Positions 1-8,996 of a DNA stretch of 64,000 nucleotides are shown in pieces. A program made the translations under genes and the position numbers. Each line of letters opens with the position of its first letter. Position 1 is the stretch's first letter. The notes under the pieces are model-generated. The model made no database searches and was not told the origin of the DNA. It saw nothing but the letters and a program-made list of their open reading frames with translations. Where the stretch lies: contig JBCDIZ010000004.1 of assembly GCA_038748365.1 (NCBI GenBank), positions 62,001-126,000 on the forward strand. The letters are read 5' to 3'. This DNA comes from Alterisphingorhabdus sp038748365 (GTDB lineage: Bacteria > Pseudomonadota > Alphaproteobacteria > Sphingomonadales > Sphingomonadaceae).

Positions 1-1020
1 AAAGTAATCGCACCAACTAAAGACACGCCTGCCTATAAGGCCGGGATAAAGGCGGGCGACTTTATCACCCATCTCAACGGCAAGCTGATTTTTGGCGGCA
101 CGCTGGATGAGGCGGTTGATCAGATGCGTGGCAAGCCGGGTACGTCGATCAATCTTACCATTGTCCGTCCCGGTCGCGACAAGCCTTTTGATGTCGATAT
201 TACCCGCGCTATTATCGAACTTACCCCGGTTTCCTGGGAGATTGAGGATAATATCGGTGTAATCAGCATCTCCAGCTTCACCGCGGATGTCGGCACAGAT
301 GTACGGAATGCGATCAGCGAGATCGAGGAAGAACTGGGCGGCAAGCCGGATGGTTTTGTTCTTGATCTGCGGTCTAATCCGGGCGGCCTGCTCGATGAGG
401 CGGTGGCTGTGAGTGATGTGTTCCTCGACAAGGGTGAAATTGTTTCACAACGCGGTCGACGCAAAGGCGATATTGAGCGCTTCTTTGCCCGTCCTGGTGA
501 TTATGCGCGCAATCTGCCGGTCATCGTTCTGGTTGATGCCGGTTCTGCTTCAGCTTCGGAGATTGTTGCCGGCGCGCTGAAGGATCACAATCGTGCGCTC
601 ATCATGGGCAACCAGACTTTTGGCAAGGGTTCGGTACAGACCTTACAGCCATTGTCCCGCACCACAGCGCTCAAGCTCACAACAGCGCGCTATTTCACGC
701 CAAGCGGTAAATCTGTGCAGGAGGGCGGCATCCGCCCGGATATTGTCGTGCCACAGCTTTCCGATCCGGACTATAAGACCCGTATCCGCTTCCGCGAATC
801 TGATTTGCGCGGCCATCTCATCAATGAAGTCGATATTGATGATGATGTACTCGAAGATGATACCGTCGATGATCCGCGTTTCTCTTCCACGCCGGAAGAG
901 CTGGAAGAAGAAGGTGTGACCGACTTCCAGCTGCATTATGCACTGGAAACCATCGGTCGTACTACAGAGGCTTCTGCAAGTCTTGCAGCGCGCACTAACG
1001 GTGCAACACGTACCAATTAA
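1..1020 (+). CDS. ctpA: C-terminal processing peptidase, S41 family (5' end missing)
   Basis: The reading frame is open from the first base, so the start lies outside the window. What remains is the end of a PDZ domain (about residues 1-60 of the fragment) followed by the complete S41 protease domain. The Ser/Lys dyad is visible: the middle serine of SASASEI is encoded at 550-552 and the lysine of FGKGS at 625-627. This is the 25-residue spacing known from E. coli Tsp. The family cleaves C-termini of periplasmic or membrane-associated proteins. The acidic stretch near residues 235-265 of the fragment is typical of alphaproteobacterial CtpA. The next gene, dsbB, starts 31 bases downstream on the same strand. 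The function of the family is secure; the natural substrate is not visible from sequence. Confidence 0.93.
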   Translation, partial: KVIAPTKDTPAYKAGIKAGDFITHLNGKLIFGGTLDEAVDQMRGKPGTSINLTIVRPGRDKPFDVDITRAIIELTPVSWEIEDNIGVISISSFTADVGTDVRNAISEIEEELGGKPDGFVLDLRSNPGGLLDEAVAVSDVFLDKGEIVSQRGRRKGDIERFFARPGDYARNLPVIVLVDAGSASASEIVAGALKDHNRALIMGNQTFGKGSVQTLQPLSRTTALKLTTARYFTPSGKSVQEGGIRPDIVVPQLSDPDYKTRIRFRESDLRGHLINEVDIDDDVLEDDTVDDPRFSSTPEELEEEGVTDFQLHYALETIGRTTEASASLAARTNGATRTN

Positions 1021-1051
1021 CGGCACTTTTACTGCGATCTGAAGGATACCC

Positions 1052-1534
1052 ATGATGATGAGATGGGCGAGCCTGCTGGCATTCATGCTGCCGCTGGGTC
1101 TGATTACAGGCGCATTGATCAGCCAATATGGCTTTGGCCTCTACCCTTGCGAAATGTGCCTGTGGCAGCGTTGGCCGCATTATGCTGCAATCGCCTTGGG
1201 AGGGCTGGCTGTAGCGCTCAGCCGCTCAGCACTAGCGCGCCCTTTCACAATCCTTTCGGCTATAGCGATATTGATATCGGGTGCAATTGGCGGTTTCCAC
1301 GCTGGGGTCGAATATGGCTGGTGGGAAGGAATTACTTCCTGCGCTACCGGCTTTGAGCAGGGCCTGGACTCATCGCAAACGCTCGATGCTATTCTCGATG
1401 CACCGATTATCCGCTGTGATGCTGCTCCCTGGACATTGTTCGGTATCTCGCTAGCGGGCTTTAACTTTCTCTTGTCGGTAATTGGCGCTATCACCATCTT
1501 GATGATGGTAAAGACCAGCAAAGGTGCAGGATAA
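1052..1534 (+). CDS. dsbB: Disulfide bond formation protein B family
   Basis: A 160-residue membrane protein with four predicted hydrophobic segments. The first periplasmic loop carries the CEMC redox pair at residues 33 and 36, and a second pair of cysteines lies in the loop around residues 106-128 (ITSC and IIRC). This is the DsbB arrangement: it reoxidises DsbA and passes electrons to ubiquinone. Three ATG codons follow each other at 1052, 1055 and 1058; a GAAGGA ribosome-binding sequence at 1041-1046 supports this start region. The stop codon is directly abutted by the ATG of coq7, so the two are probably co-translated. The quinone link between DsbB and Coq7 may be coincidental. Confidence 0.9.
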   Translation: MMMRWASLLAFMLPLGLITGALISQYGFGLYPCEMCLWQRWPHYAAIALGGLAVALSRSALARPFTILSAIAILISGAIGGFHAGVEYGWWEGITSCATGFEQGLDSSQTLDAILDAPIIRCDAAPWTLFGISLAGFNFLLSVIGAITILMMVKTSKGAG

Positions 1535-2053
1535 ATGGTAGATAAGGCCGATATAGAATCCATGATCCGCGTTGATCAGGCCGGAGAATTTGGTGCGACC
1601 CGGATTTATGAAGGACAGCTGGCCGTGATGGGCAATCGCCATCCTTCGGCCAGTGCGATTGCTGGCATGGCCGAGCAAGAGAAGGAGCATCGTGCCTTTT
1701 TTGACAAGTTGATCGTCGAGCGCGGTGTCCGCCCAACGGCGTTGCAACCTTTTTGGGATGTTGCCGGATTTGGTTTGGGCGCGGCAACCGCTTTGATCGG
1801 CCCGGAGGCGGCCATGGCCTGTACTGTTGCGGTAGAGACCGAGATCGACAAACATTATCAGGACCAGCTCGATGAACTGGGCGATTCAGACCCGGAACTT
1901 TCCGAGGCGATTGCCAAATTCCGCGAAGAAGAGTTGGAGCATAAGCATGAGGCGCTGGAGCAAGGTGCAGAACAAGCACCAGCCTATCCGCTGATGACCG
2001 GAATGATCCGTCTTGGATGTCGCGCGGCAATAGCTCTTGCCAAGCGCGTCTGA
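1535..2053 (+). CDS. coq7: Demethoxyubiquinone hydroxylase, Coq7 family
   Basis: A 172-residue di-iron carboxylate protein. Iron-ligand motifs are in family order: DQAGEFGA near residue 18, EQEKEH in the second helix, ETEIDKHY, and EEELEHKHEA in the last helix. The family hydroxylates the last position of the ubiquinone ring (the 5-demethoxyubiquinone to 5-hydroxy step) at the inner membrane face. Its ATG follows the dsbB stop with no gap, giving translational coupling. The length is normal for the bacterial family. ubiG, another ubiquinone gene, lies about 10 kb downstream in a separate transcription unit. Confidence 0.93.
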   Translation: MVDKADIESMIRVDQAGEFGATRIYEGQLAVMGNRHPSASAIAGMAEQEKEHRAFFDKLIVERGVRPTALQPFWDVAGFGLGAATALIGPEAAMACTVAVETEIDKHYQDQLDELGDSDPELSEAIAKFREEELEHKHEALEQGAEQAPAYPLMTGMIRLGCRAAIALAKRV

Positions 2054-2178
2054 ATTGCGCCAGATGGCATTATTGCGACGGGCTGAGTATGTTTTCACCA
2101 TCTATTCAGCCATAATCGCCTAGCTATGGTAAACAGAACGCCAGCAATAATTCTGGCTCGCCTCTAAAAGGCGACGCG

Positions 2179-2832
2179 ATGGAGACAAGAATGCTAAGGG
2201 GTCCACTCATATTGGCAGCAGGCACAGCCCTTCTGGCTGCGCCATTACCCGTTTTCGCACAATCGGATGTGCCGGCTGATGCCTCTGAACGGATCGTGCA
2301 GAAGCCGGTCTATGGCGATGATGAGTGTGAGCCGTCAGTCAATGAAGACGAGATTGTCGTCTGTGTCCGCTTCGATGAGTCGGAGCGTTATCGTATCCCG
2401 CCCAATTTGCGCGGTGACCCCAATGATCCGAAAAACCAGGCATGGGCCTTGCGGGTACAGTCGCTTGAAACGGTAGGTGCCACTGGGACAAACAGTTGCT
2501 CTCCGGTGGGCGTGGGCGGCTTTACTGGCTGTACTACCCAGCTCATCAACAATTACTATTCCGCACAGCGTACCAATGCCGATGCACAGGCTGGCCGACT
2601 GATCGAACAAGCGCGGCAGGAACGTTTGTCACGGATTGACGAAGAAGCCGCGATTGTCGAGGCCGCAGAGCTGGAACGCCAGTCCGAGCTGGAAGCCTAT
2701 CGCAAACAGCGCGAGGCCGAGGAAGCTGCTGCACAGGCAGCAGGCAGTGATGTCCAGCTGACGCCCGACACACCTGAGACAGATAACGATCTGGCGGTGC
2801 CGCCTTCGTCAGACGACACGCCGCCCAGTTGA
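2179..2832 (+). CDS. Hypothetical secreted protein with charged C-terminal helix
   Basis: A 217-residue protein that I do not recognise as a named family. It starts with a signal peptide (hydrophobic core about residues 9-24, likely cleavage after VFAQ). The middle part has four cysteines and an EIVVCVRF stretch. Residues about 130-185 are rich in Glu, Arg, Gln and Ala and should form a long helix or coiled coil, followed by a Pro/Ser/Thr/Asp-rich tail. An AAAAGG sequence seven bases before ATG 2179 fits that start; an in-frame ATG at 2191, with GGAG upstream, is an alternative. A periplasmic or envelope location is inferred from the signal peptide. It stands alone between coq7 and the convergent DUF885 gene. 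Confidence 0.7.
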   Translation: METRMLRGPLILAAGTALLAAPLPVFAQSDVPADASERIVQKPVYGDDECEPSVNEDEIVVCVRFDESERYRIPPNLRGDPNDPKNQAWALRVQSLETVGATGTNSCSPVGVGGFTGCTTQLINNYYSAQRTNADAQAGRLIEQARQERLSRIDEEAAIVEAAELERQSELEAYRKQREAEEAAAQAAGSDVQLTPDTPETDNDLAVPPSSDDTPPS

Positions 2833-2838
2833 TCTAGG

Positions 2839-4611
2839 TTACCCCGCGCTGCTGGGCTGCTGTGCCTCAATCCAGGCGGTGACATGCGCTTCCAGCACAT
2901 CAAGCGGTACCGCACCCTGTTCCAGCACTGCGTCATGAAAAGCGCGCAGATCGAAATTGGCGCCCAACGTCTCTTCCGCTTTGGTCCGCAACTCACGAAT
3001 TTTCAGCTCGCCAATCTTATATGCCAGTGCTTGTCCCGGCCAGCTGATATAGCGGTTGACCTCAGCATCGATATTGGCCGCCGTCAGCGCCGTGTTGTCG
3101 AGCATGAAGTCCACTGCCCGCTGCTTCGACCATCCTTTTGAGTGGATACCGGTATCGACCACCAGCCGACAGGCGCGCCACATCTCATAGGATAGCCGCC
3201 CCATGTTTTTCGCAGGTGTATCATAAAGCCCCATCTCTATGCCGAGACGTTCCGAATAGAGCCCCCAGCCTTCGACAAAGGCGGTAAAAAACGAACCATA
3301 TTTGCGGAAATCGGGCATATCCAGTTCCTGCTGCAAGGCAATCTGGTGATGATGTCCGGGCACCGCTTCATGCACGCTGAGCGCGGGAATCTCCCAGAAA
3401 GGCCGCTGATCGAGCTTTGATGTGTTGACATAATAGGTGCCGGAAATACCGATATCGGGCGATCCGGGATTATAATAGGCGGTGGTTGTACCCTCGGCGG
3501 TCTCTGCCGGTATCTCGCGGATACCATAGGGCAGGCGCGGCAGTCGGTAGAACAGGCCGGGCATTTTGCCATCAATCACCTTGGTTACCCGCGCGACTTT
3601 TTCCATCAGCTCTTCGGGCGTCTTGGCATAATATTTGGGGTCGGTGCGCAAATGCTCGATAAAGGCCTCGCGGCTATCATAGCCCGCTTCCGCTGCAACC
3701 TCTTCCATCTCGGCACGGATGCGCGCCACTTCGCTAAGACCGATATTGTGAATTTCATCGGCCGTGAGATTGGTGGTCGTCATCTCGGCGATGCGGAAGG
3801 CGTAATATTCGTCGCCGCCGGGCTGGGACGAGACGCCGGGTTCCACAGCACAGGCCGGAGCATAGCTGGTGACATACCAGTCGGCATGTTCACGAAATTC
3901 AGGATAGAGGACATCAGTAATGATTACCTCAGTGCGGGCCGCCAGCGCATCAAATTCGGCTTGATCCATGGTTGCTGGTTTGGGCCGTGTGAAGGGTTGG
4001 TAAAATCGCGTGGCTTTTGGGTCATCGGAGATCAGGCCTGTGATCGACACCTCATAGCCCTGCATCGCATCGCAAGGGAGGGTATAGCCGCCTGCAATTG
4101 CCTGATTGGCGATGGCGATATTGGTGTCGTTTATGCGCGGATATTGTTCCAGCCGGTCAACATAGCTCTTATATTCCGTCGCATTGCGGAATGGGGAGTT
4201 GATCGCCATGCTGGCAAAATCCTGATGCCATCCTGACCGGTTCGTAAAATTGATGACGCGCTGGCCAAATAAATTGCGCTGAATGGTCTCTTTTAACGTG
4301 CGTCGCAAAATGCCGTAATTGACCTTCTGCTTCGGGGTTAGAGCGGCTTAATCAATAGCCTCCAGCCGAATCAGAAAATCTTGCGCCTTGTCTACCCGAT
4401 TGGTCTGCGCTTCCAGGCCTGGTTCAGACACCTTGCCTTCATATCCAGAGACATCGAGGCTGCTGGCAAATACCGGGCTCTGGCTCAGCGCATATTGCCA
4501 ATAATCATCAATAAGGCTGTTGAGGTCATCTCCGGGAGCAGCGATGGCGGGCGTGGCGGTCCATGTTAGGGCAAGCGCACCTGTCAGACCCGTAAACCAT
4601 TGACGTTTCAA
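2839..4611 (-). pseudogene. DUF885 family metallopeptidase-like protein, interrupted by an in-frame TAA
   Basis: The gene reads as one frame of 591 codons. It has a TTG start at 4609-4611 (AGGAG nine bases upstream), a signal peptide ending near AIAAP, and an N-terminal segment ending LIRLEAID. Then comes a TAA codon (complement of 4348-4350), and translation resumes in the same frame as AALTPKQKVNYGILRRTL. The downstream part carries the family's HEAVPGHHHQIA motif, which resembles a zinc-binding HExxPGHH site. Without the stop the product would be about 589 residues, the usual size for a secreted DUF885 protein. I see no frameshift and no other damage, so the nonsense mutation is recent, a base-call error, or read through. 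A lysine, glutamate or glutamine codon is one substitution away. Reinitiation could give a 489-residue product lacking the signal peptide. Confidence 0.85.
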
Positions 4612-4797
4612 TATTTTGCTCTCCTGCGCTGAATTGTTTGTTGGCTTTGGCTATACGCTTTTCCCGGTAATGTCATTATTCTGGGGTACGAGAAAATTCG
4701 CTGAAGCTGAACCGCAGCGATGGCGAACCCCTTATCAGTCAAGGCGTCCCGGAGTTGCAGTGAATCTCTCGCTTCCTTCTTTAAAGGAGGGCAAGTG

Positions 4798-6402
4798 TTA
4801 CTGAGCCATCTTCTCCAGCAAATAGCCGCGCATGGCATAGGCGGTATCGCTGTCAATCGCATGTACTTTCAGTGGAAAGACCGCAGAGCCGCCGGCGACA
4901 CCGATGGTGATGCTGGCCTTGCCAAAGGCGCGCTGCAGGATGTTTTGACTGACATCCACCGACTGGATTTTTCTGAGCGGCAGAACGGTCTGATGCTGGC
5001 GCCAAAAGCCGCTATGCACATGCAGATATTTGTCAGTGCTGGCGTAGAGATGGTGCCGCCAGCGCAGCCAGCCAAAGCCAAGGATCAGCAGCGGCAACAG
5101 CATGGTCCACACAAGCACCAGCCGCTCCGATGCAAATATGAGAACCGTAATGCCGCTAGCCAGCAACAAGGCCAGCGGTAGAAATGGGACGAGCCAATAG
5201 GTCTGCGATACCCGATGCAATGCGCTGTCCTGCAATGTCAGATCGATCCCAGCGCGTGCGGCGATGGCGCTTACCTCCTCGCGCTTTGCCAGCGGAGCCA
5301 CGACATGGTCGCTGCCCTCATCACCATCGCTGGCGAGGGACTGGAATTTCAGCGCGCGCCAGCCAAAGCGACGACGGATCGGCCCGGTAATTGTCACTGC
5401 CGTCTGCACCCGGTGCAGCGGCATGGCGACATCGGTGAGCGTTAGCAGCCCGCGCCGACGGCGAAAGGCCTTGCCATTATCCTCCAGCCGGAAGCCATAT
5501 TCGCGCAGCACCACCCGTATCAGCCCGGTCAGAAAACCGATCAGCAACAGCGCGGTTAGCCCCGCCAGAGCAGCGACAATCTGGCCGATCATGCTGATCC
5601 CGCTAACCTGCGACTGGATCGCGCCAACACGGCTATCGACATTATCGCCGGTGACGGTACCGATAACTGCTTGGGGGTCGACAATATCATCGGGCAAGAG
5701 AAAATCGAAATTCTGAAAGATTGCGAACAGAAAGGCAAAAATGGCGAGGGAGAAGCTGAAAAATCCAAGGATAAGCAGCCGCTTGCCATCCATCGCATAG
5801 ATGAGTTCACCCTCAGCCTCAGCCGGGGTTGATGGTGCTGTATCGGCTGCGTCACCTGTAGATATGAAATCCTGAACGGTTGCTTCAGCCTGACCTGCCT
5901 TGCGCTCGCGGATGGTATCACGAATGGCATCGGCGCGTTCGAGTAGCACAGCATCCAGCGCGCCATCCGAACCGCCACCACTACCGGTTTCCAGTTTCAC
6001 CGTGGCAAGACCCAATATCCGTGCCAGCAGATTCTGTTCGATATTGACGTCCTGAACCCGCTCATAGGGGATCGAACGGCTATTGCGTGACAACACGCCG
6101 CTGGTGATGCGGATTTCGTTATCACCTAAGGTAAAGCTGAAGCGCGACCATTTCAGCCAGGCAAAGAACATCGCTATGATCGAGCCTATGATGATAAAAC
6201 CAGCGGCGACGAGAAGGGCAATATTGCCGTCCTCCCGCAAGGCAAAGAATAAAGGTATGGCGCCGAAAGCAAAGCGTGGCAGAATCGAGATAACCGCTAA
6301 AAGCAGGCTCAATGGATGCAGCCGCTCGCCCAAGGAGCTCTCTGCAATTTGCGTCTGCTCTGAGACGACAGGCACCATATCAGCGCCGAGAGCTTCGCTC
6401 AT
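4798..6402 (-). CDS. Bacterial PH-domain membrane protein (YdbT-like)
   Basis: A 534-residue membrane protein built from repeated bPH2 units, each a pair of transmembrane helices followed by a beta-rich PH-like domain. Signature stretches occur three times: RSIPYERVQDVNIEQ near residue 115, MPLHRVQTAVT near 325 and LPLRKIQSVDVSQN near 475. Hydrophobic pairs lie near residues 45-80, 210-290 and 400-450. The family is widespread, usually encoded as a small plus large pair, and its molecular role is poorly known; an envelope function is likely. Its ATG overlaps the stop of the small partner (6399-6402) by four bases, showing translational coupling. A linker of about 50 residues rich in Ala, Thr and Glu separates the first two units. 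Confidence 0.82.
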   Translation of the reverse strand: MSEALGADMVPVVSEQTQIAESSLGERLHPLSLLLAVISILPRFAFGAIPLFFALREDGNIALLVAAGFIIIGSIIAMFFAWLKWSRFSFTLGDNEIRITSGVLSRNSRSIPYERVQDVNIEQNLLARILGLATVKLETGSGGGSDGALDAVLLERADAIRDTIRERKAGQAEATVQDFISTGDAADTAPSTPAEAEGELIYAMDGKRLLILGFFSFSLAIFAFLFAIFQNFDFLLPDDIVDPQAVIGTVTGDNVDSRVGAIQSQVSGISMIGQIVAALAGLTALLLIGFLTGLIRVVLREYGFRLEDNGKAFRRRRGLLTLTDVAMPLHRVQTAVTITGPIRRRFGWRALKFQSLASDGDEGSDHVVAPLAKREEVSAIAARAGIDLTLQDSALHRVSQTYWLVPFLPLALLLASGITVLIFASERLVLVWTMLLPLLILGFGWLRWRHHLYASTDKYLHVHSGFWRQHQTVLPLRKIQSVDVSQNILQRAFGKASITIGVAGGSAVFPLKVHAIDSDTAYAMRGYLLEKMAQ

Positions 6403-6977
6403 ATCATTTCCCGGCGGATATGACGGCGCATTTCATCGCGCATGGCATCGGCAGTGCCCGGCTCCAGCCCGGGCAGGGTAACAATGCTATTGTGCGTGCC
6501 AGCAGTATGCACCACGAGCGTTGCGACGCCGCACATGCGCTCAATCGGGCCTTGGCCAACATCAATATGCTGGATGCGGTTAAACGGCACGATGGTATCG
6601 GTGCGGAACAGAAAACCACGCAACACCCGCAGCCGGTCACTCTCCATCGCATAGCCCCAGCGGCGATATTTCCGTCCCGGCAAAACGACGACGATCAGTG
6701 CATAGAGTACCAGTGCGACCAGAGAAATTGGCCCGAAAGTGCCACCCTCGCTGGCGATTGCGGCATCGGCAATAACCAATCCGATAAGAACCGGCAGGAA
6801 CATGAGCGCGGTGCTGATACGGATGACCTGTTTTTGTGGTGGGTGAAGCGGTGTGAGGCCAAGATTATAAGAGCCCTCCAGTGGCGCACCGAGGCGGCCA
6901 TATTGGCTATGGTCGCTCTCCACATTTTCATGCGTTATAGGCCCGTCACCGGGCAGTGCTGCAACACCGTCATTCAT
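6399..6977 (-). CDS. Small bacterial PH-domain membrane protein (YdbS-like)
   Basis: A 192-residue protein with one bPH2 unit: a soluble N-terminus of about 50 residues, two adjacent membrane helices (about 55-100), then the PH-like domain. The domain contains the family stretch VPFNRIQHIDVGQGPIER. It is the usual small partner of the three-unit protein encoded just downstream, and the two genes overlap by four bases (ATGA). The pair probably works as a complex in the cytoplasmic membrane, but this is inferred from the conserved gene pairing. The biochemical role of the family is not established. Confidence 0.82.
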   Translation of the reverse strand: MNDGVAALPGDGPITHENVESDHSQYGRLGAPLEGSYNLGLTPLHPPQKQVIRISTALMFLPVLIGLVIADAAIASEGGTFGPISLVALVLYALIVVVLPGRKYRRWGYAMESDRLRVLRGFLFRTDTIVPFNRIQHIDVGQGPIERMCGVATLVVHTAGTHNSIVTLPGLEPGTADAMRDEMRRHIRREMI

Positions 6978-7044
6978 GCCTTACTCCTGACAAAGATATG
7001 GCGCGCGTGTATTATATTTGCAAGGCAGTGCGTGTTGGCTGTTG

Positions 7045-7917
7045 CTAAAGTGCCGCCGTATAGAGTTTGAGCAATGCGCTCCACGCACGCTCGGCTTCCG
7101 CTTTGTCATAGACGGGCGTGATATCGGCCACGGTCCAGCCATGATCTGCGGGATAGACCTCAACCTCTGCCGGTCGTCCGGTTTCCTTCGCCGCCTTAGC
7201 CAGTTCGGTTTTTGCCTCGGGCTGTCTGGAATCATCATTGCGGCCTATGGCGAACAGAAAGCTCGCTTGCGTTTGGCCCAGCATGGCGTGCGGGCTTGTT
7301 GGTTCGCCTGCGCGCACCAGTCCGCCGCCATGGAAGCTGGCCGCTGCCTTGATCCGATCGGGAACAGCTGCGGCACTCCACACGGTGAATGGTCCGGTCA
7401 TACAATAGCCCTGATTGCCAATGCCACGGGATGTATCGACAGCAGCTTGTGCATCAAGCCATGCCACCAGCGCTTTGGCATCCGAGCCAACGCTTTCGGC
7501 GTTGAATTTCGCGCGCCATGGTCCGACTTTCTCGAACCCGCCATTGGCGCGAAAATCGGCAAAGTCGGCAAATTGCGGCGCGGTGCTGTCGCGATAATAA
7601 GGATTAGGGACGAGCACGGCATAGCCTTCTGCCGCGAGCCGCCGTGCCATCATCTTTTTCACTTCGCGCAAAGAGGCAATATCGGGCCAGAGGATGACCG
7701 CCGGGTGTTTTCCGCTACCCGGATGGACAAAAAAGGCGTCATTGGTGCCGTCTGCCATGGTGATCGAAACGTTCTGCTCGACCAGTCCGCTTTCCTCTGC
7801 TTCGCTCTGGCTCATGCCTGTACAGGCCACCAAGGCTGCTGCACCGCCCAAAAGCGTAAAGCCTCGCCGGGTTAGCCCGGCCCGATCCCATTCGGCAAAA
7901 TCGTTTTCATCGCACAT
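7045..7917 (-). CDS. Dienelactone hydrolase family protein with Tat/lipoprotein-like N-terminus
   Basis: A 290-residue alpha/beta hydrolase. The nucleophile is a cysteine in GNQGYCMTGPF (about residue 174), with the aspartate in IGRNDDS and the histidine in YPADHGW, so the Cys-Asp-His triad of dienelactone hydrolases is complete. The N-terminus has a twin-arginine motif (TRRGFTLLGG, residues 16-25) and then LVAC, which may be a lipobox. Export through Tat and lipid attachment are therefore likely. AAAGGAGA seven bases before ATG 7917 supports the start. The substrate cannot be told from sequence; the family includes many carboxylesterases unrelated to chlorocatechol breakdown. It appears to be a single-gene unit. 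Confidence 0.85.
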   Translation of the reverse strand: MCDENDFAEWDRAGLTRRGFTLLGGAAALVACTGMSQSEAEESGLVEQNVSITMADGTNDAFFVHPGSGKHPAVILWPDIASLREVKKMMARRLAAEGYAVLVPNPYYRDSTAPQFADFADFRANGGFEKVGPWRAKFNAESVGSDAKALVAWLDAQAAVDTSRGIGNQGYCMTGPFTVWSAAAVPDRIKAAASFHGGGLVRAGEPTSPHAMLGQTQASFLFAIGRNDDSRQPEAKTELAKAAKETGRPAEVEVYPADHGWTVADITPVYDKAEAERAWSALLKLYTAAL

Positions 7918-8030
7918 GATGCCATCTCCTTTTCTGCAAGAATAGACATAGGTGATGAGAGAGCAAGCAATTCAGCCCGCTTTTTTGCCGAGGAAGCTTA
8001 TTGTGCTTATAGGGCCTTAATGCGGGAGGC

Positions 8031-8858
8031 TTATTGTCTCTCCGCATAACGATTTAAAGGCTCCGGGTCGTAGTAAATCCGCACCGATACCGGCGCGCGG
8101 TCAATAGGCTCGCCATCAATTTCGCGTGGGAAGATGCGGAATTTCTTTGAGGCTCTGAGGCTAGCTGCACCAAAGCCTTTACCTGCTGGTGTTTCTGACT
8201 CGACATAGCAGCGGCTGACGCGCCGGTTCAGTTTTACATAGCAAACCAGATCAACCACGCCGCTGGTTTTGGCCTCCAAGGCGGGCTTGGGATAGAAACG
8301 CCGCAACTGGTAATAGTTCATCACCCGCACCCAGCGCGCAGGTTCAATCTGGAAACCCGGTCCGAAGCCGTCGCCAATTCCGTCGCCAGTGCCATTGCCG
8401 ATACCACGGCCCGGATTGCCGCTACCCGAACCTGCTTCTCTGTTGCCAATGCTCGCCTTTCCTATGCTGTCGATCAGTGAGGTATCAGAGGCAATTTTTG
8501 ACGCATCATCCAGTACCTCTGTTGGTGTGGTTTTGAAGACTGTCTCGGTTTTTCCAGATGCTTTTGGTGCAGCCTGTGCGATCTCTAATGGTTTGCGCCG
8601 TTCTTCTGTCCGTTCTGAACTCCCGCCCGCATTATAGTTGGGCGGCGGAAGCGGTCTTTCCTCATCTGGAGGTGTATCAGGCGCCAACGCAAAGACGGTA
8701 AGCGCTTCTATCGGCTCGATGACAGTATGCGGCACCACGCCTATGCGCAGCAACATAAGTGCAAGAAAGAGTTGGATTAAAAGCGCAATGAAAAAGGAAA
8801 GTACTCGGGAACCTCGATGAGGCTGGTATCGGCTATTCTGTCGATAGAATTCTGCCAA
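8031..8858 (-). CDS. TonB-like protein with one N-terminal membrane helix
   Basis: A 275-residue protein with one N-terminal transmembrane helix (about residues 19-41), a periplasmic linker rich in Pro, Glu and Lys, a glycine-rich stretch (about 145-175) and a C-terminal domain that resembles TonB. In that domain YPKPALEAKTSGVVDLVCYV and the following strand-helix-strand match the energy-transducer pattern. The start is TTG 8856-8858, chosen because AAGG lies a few bases upstream and no ATG is near. No exbB or exbD gene is adjacent, so its motor partner is unknown. It may energise an outer-membrane transporter or only share the fold. Two cysteines in the C-terminal domain could form a disulfide. 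Confidence 0.7.
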   Translation of the reverse strand: MAEFYRQNSRYQPHRGSRVLSFFIALLIQLFLALMLLRIGVVPHTVIEPIEALTVFALAPDTPPDEERPLPPPNYNAGGSSERTEERRKPLEIAQAAPKASGKTETVFKTTPTEVLDDASKIASDTSLIDSIGKASIGNREAGSGSGNPGRGIGNGTGDGIGDGFGPGFQIEPARWVRVMNYYQLRRFYPKPALEAKTSGVVDLVCYVKLNRRVSRCYVESETPAGKGFGAASLRASKKFRIFPREIDGEPIDRAPVSVRIYYDPEPLNRYAERQ

Positions 8859-8996
8859 TGAGCACCTTATTTCATTGCATATTGAAATTACCTAGCAAGA
8901 TTAACCTAATGTGCGAGGTCACAGAACTCAAAATGAACGCTGCATCAGCGCTTGATAGGGCAAAACTATCATTGCTGCGAATAGCGTTTCCTATTC

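Noticed and set aside
4348..4350. Recoding of the stop in the DUF885 gene as a special amino acid
   Set aside because: The codon is TAA, not the TGA or TAG used for selenocysteine or pyrrolysine, and no SECIS-like or Pyl gene context is present.
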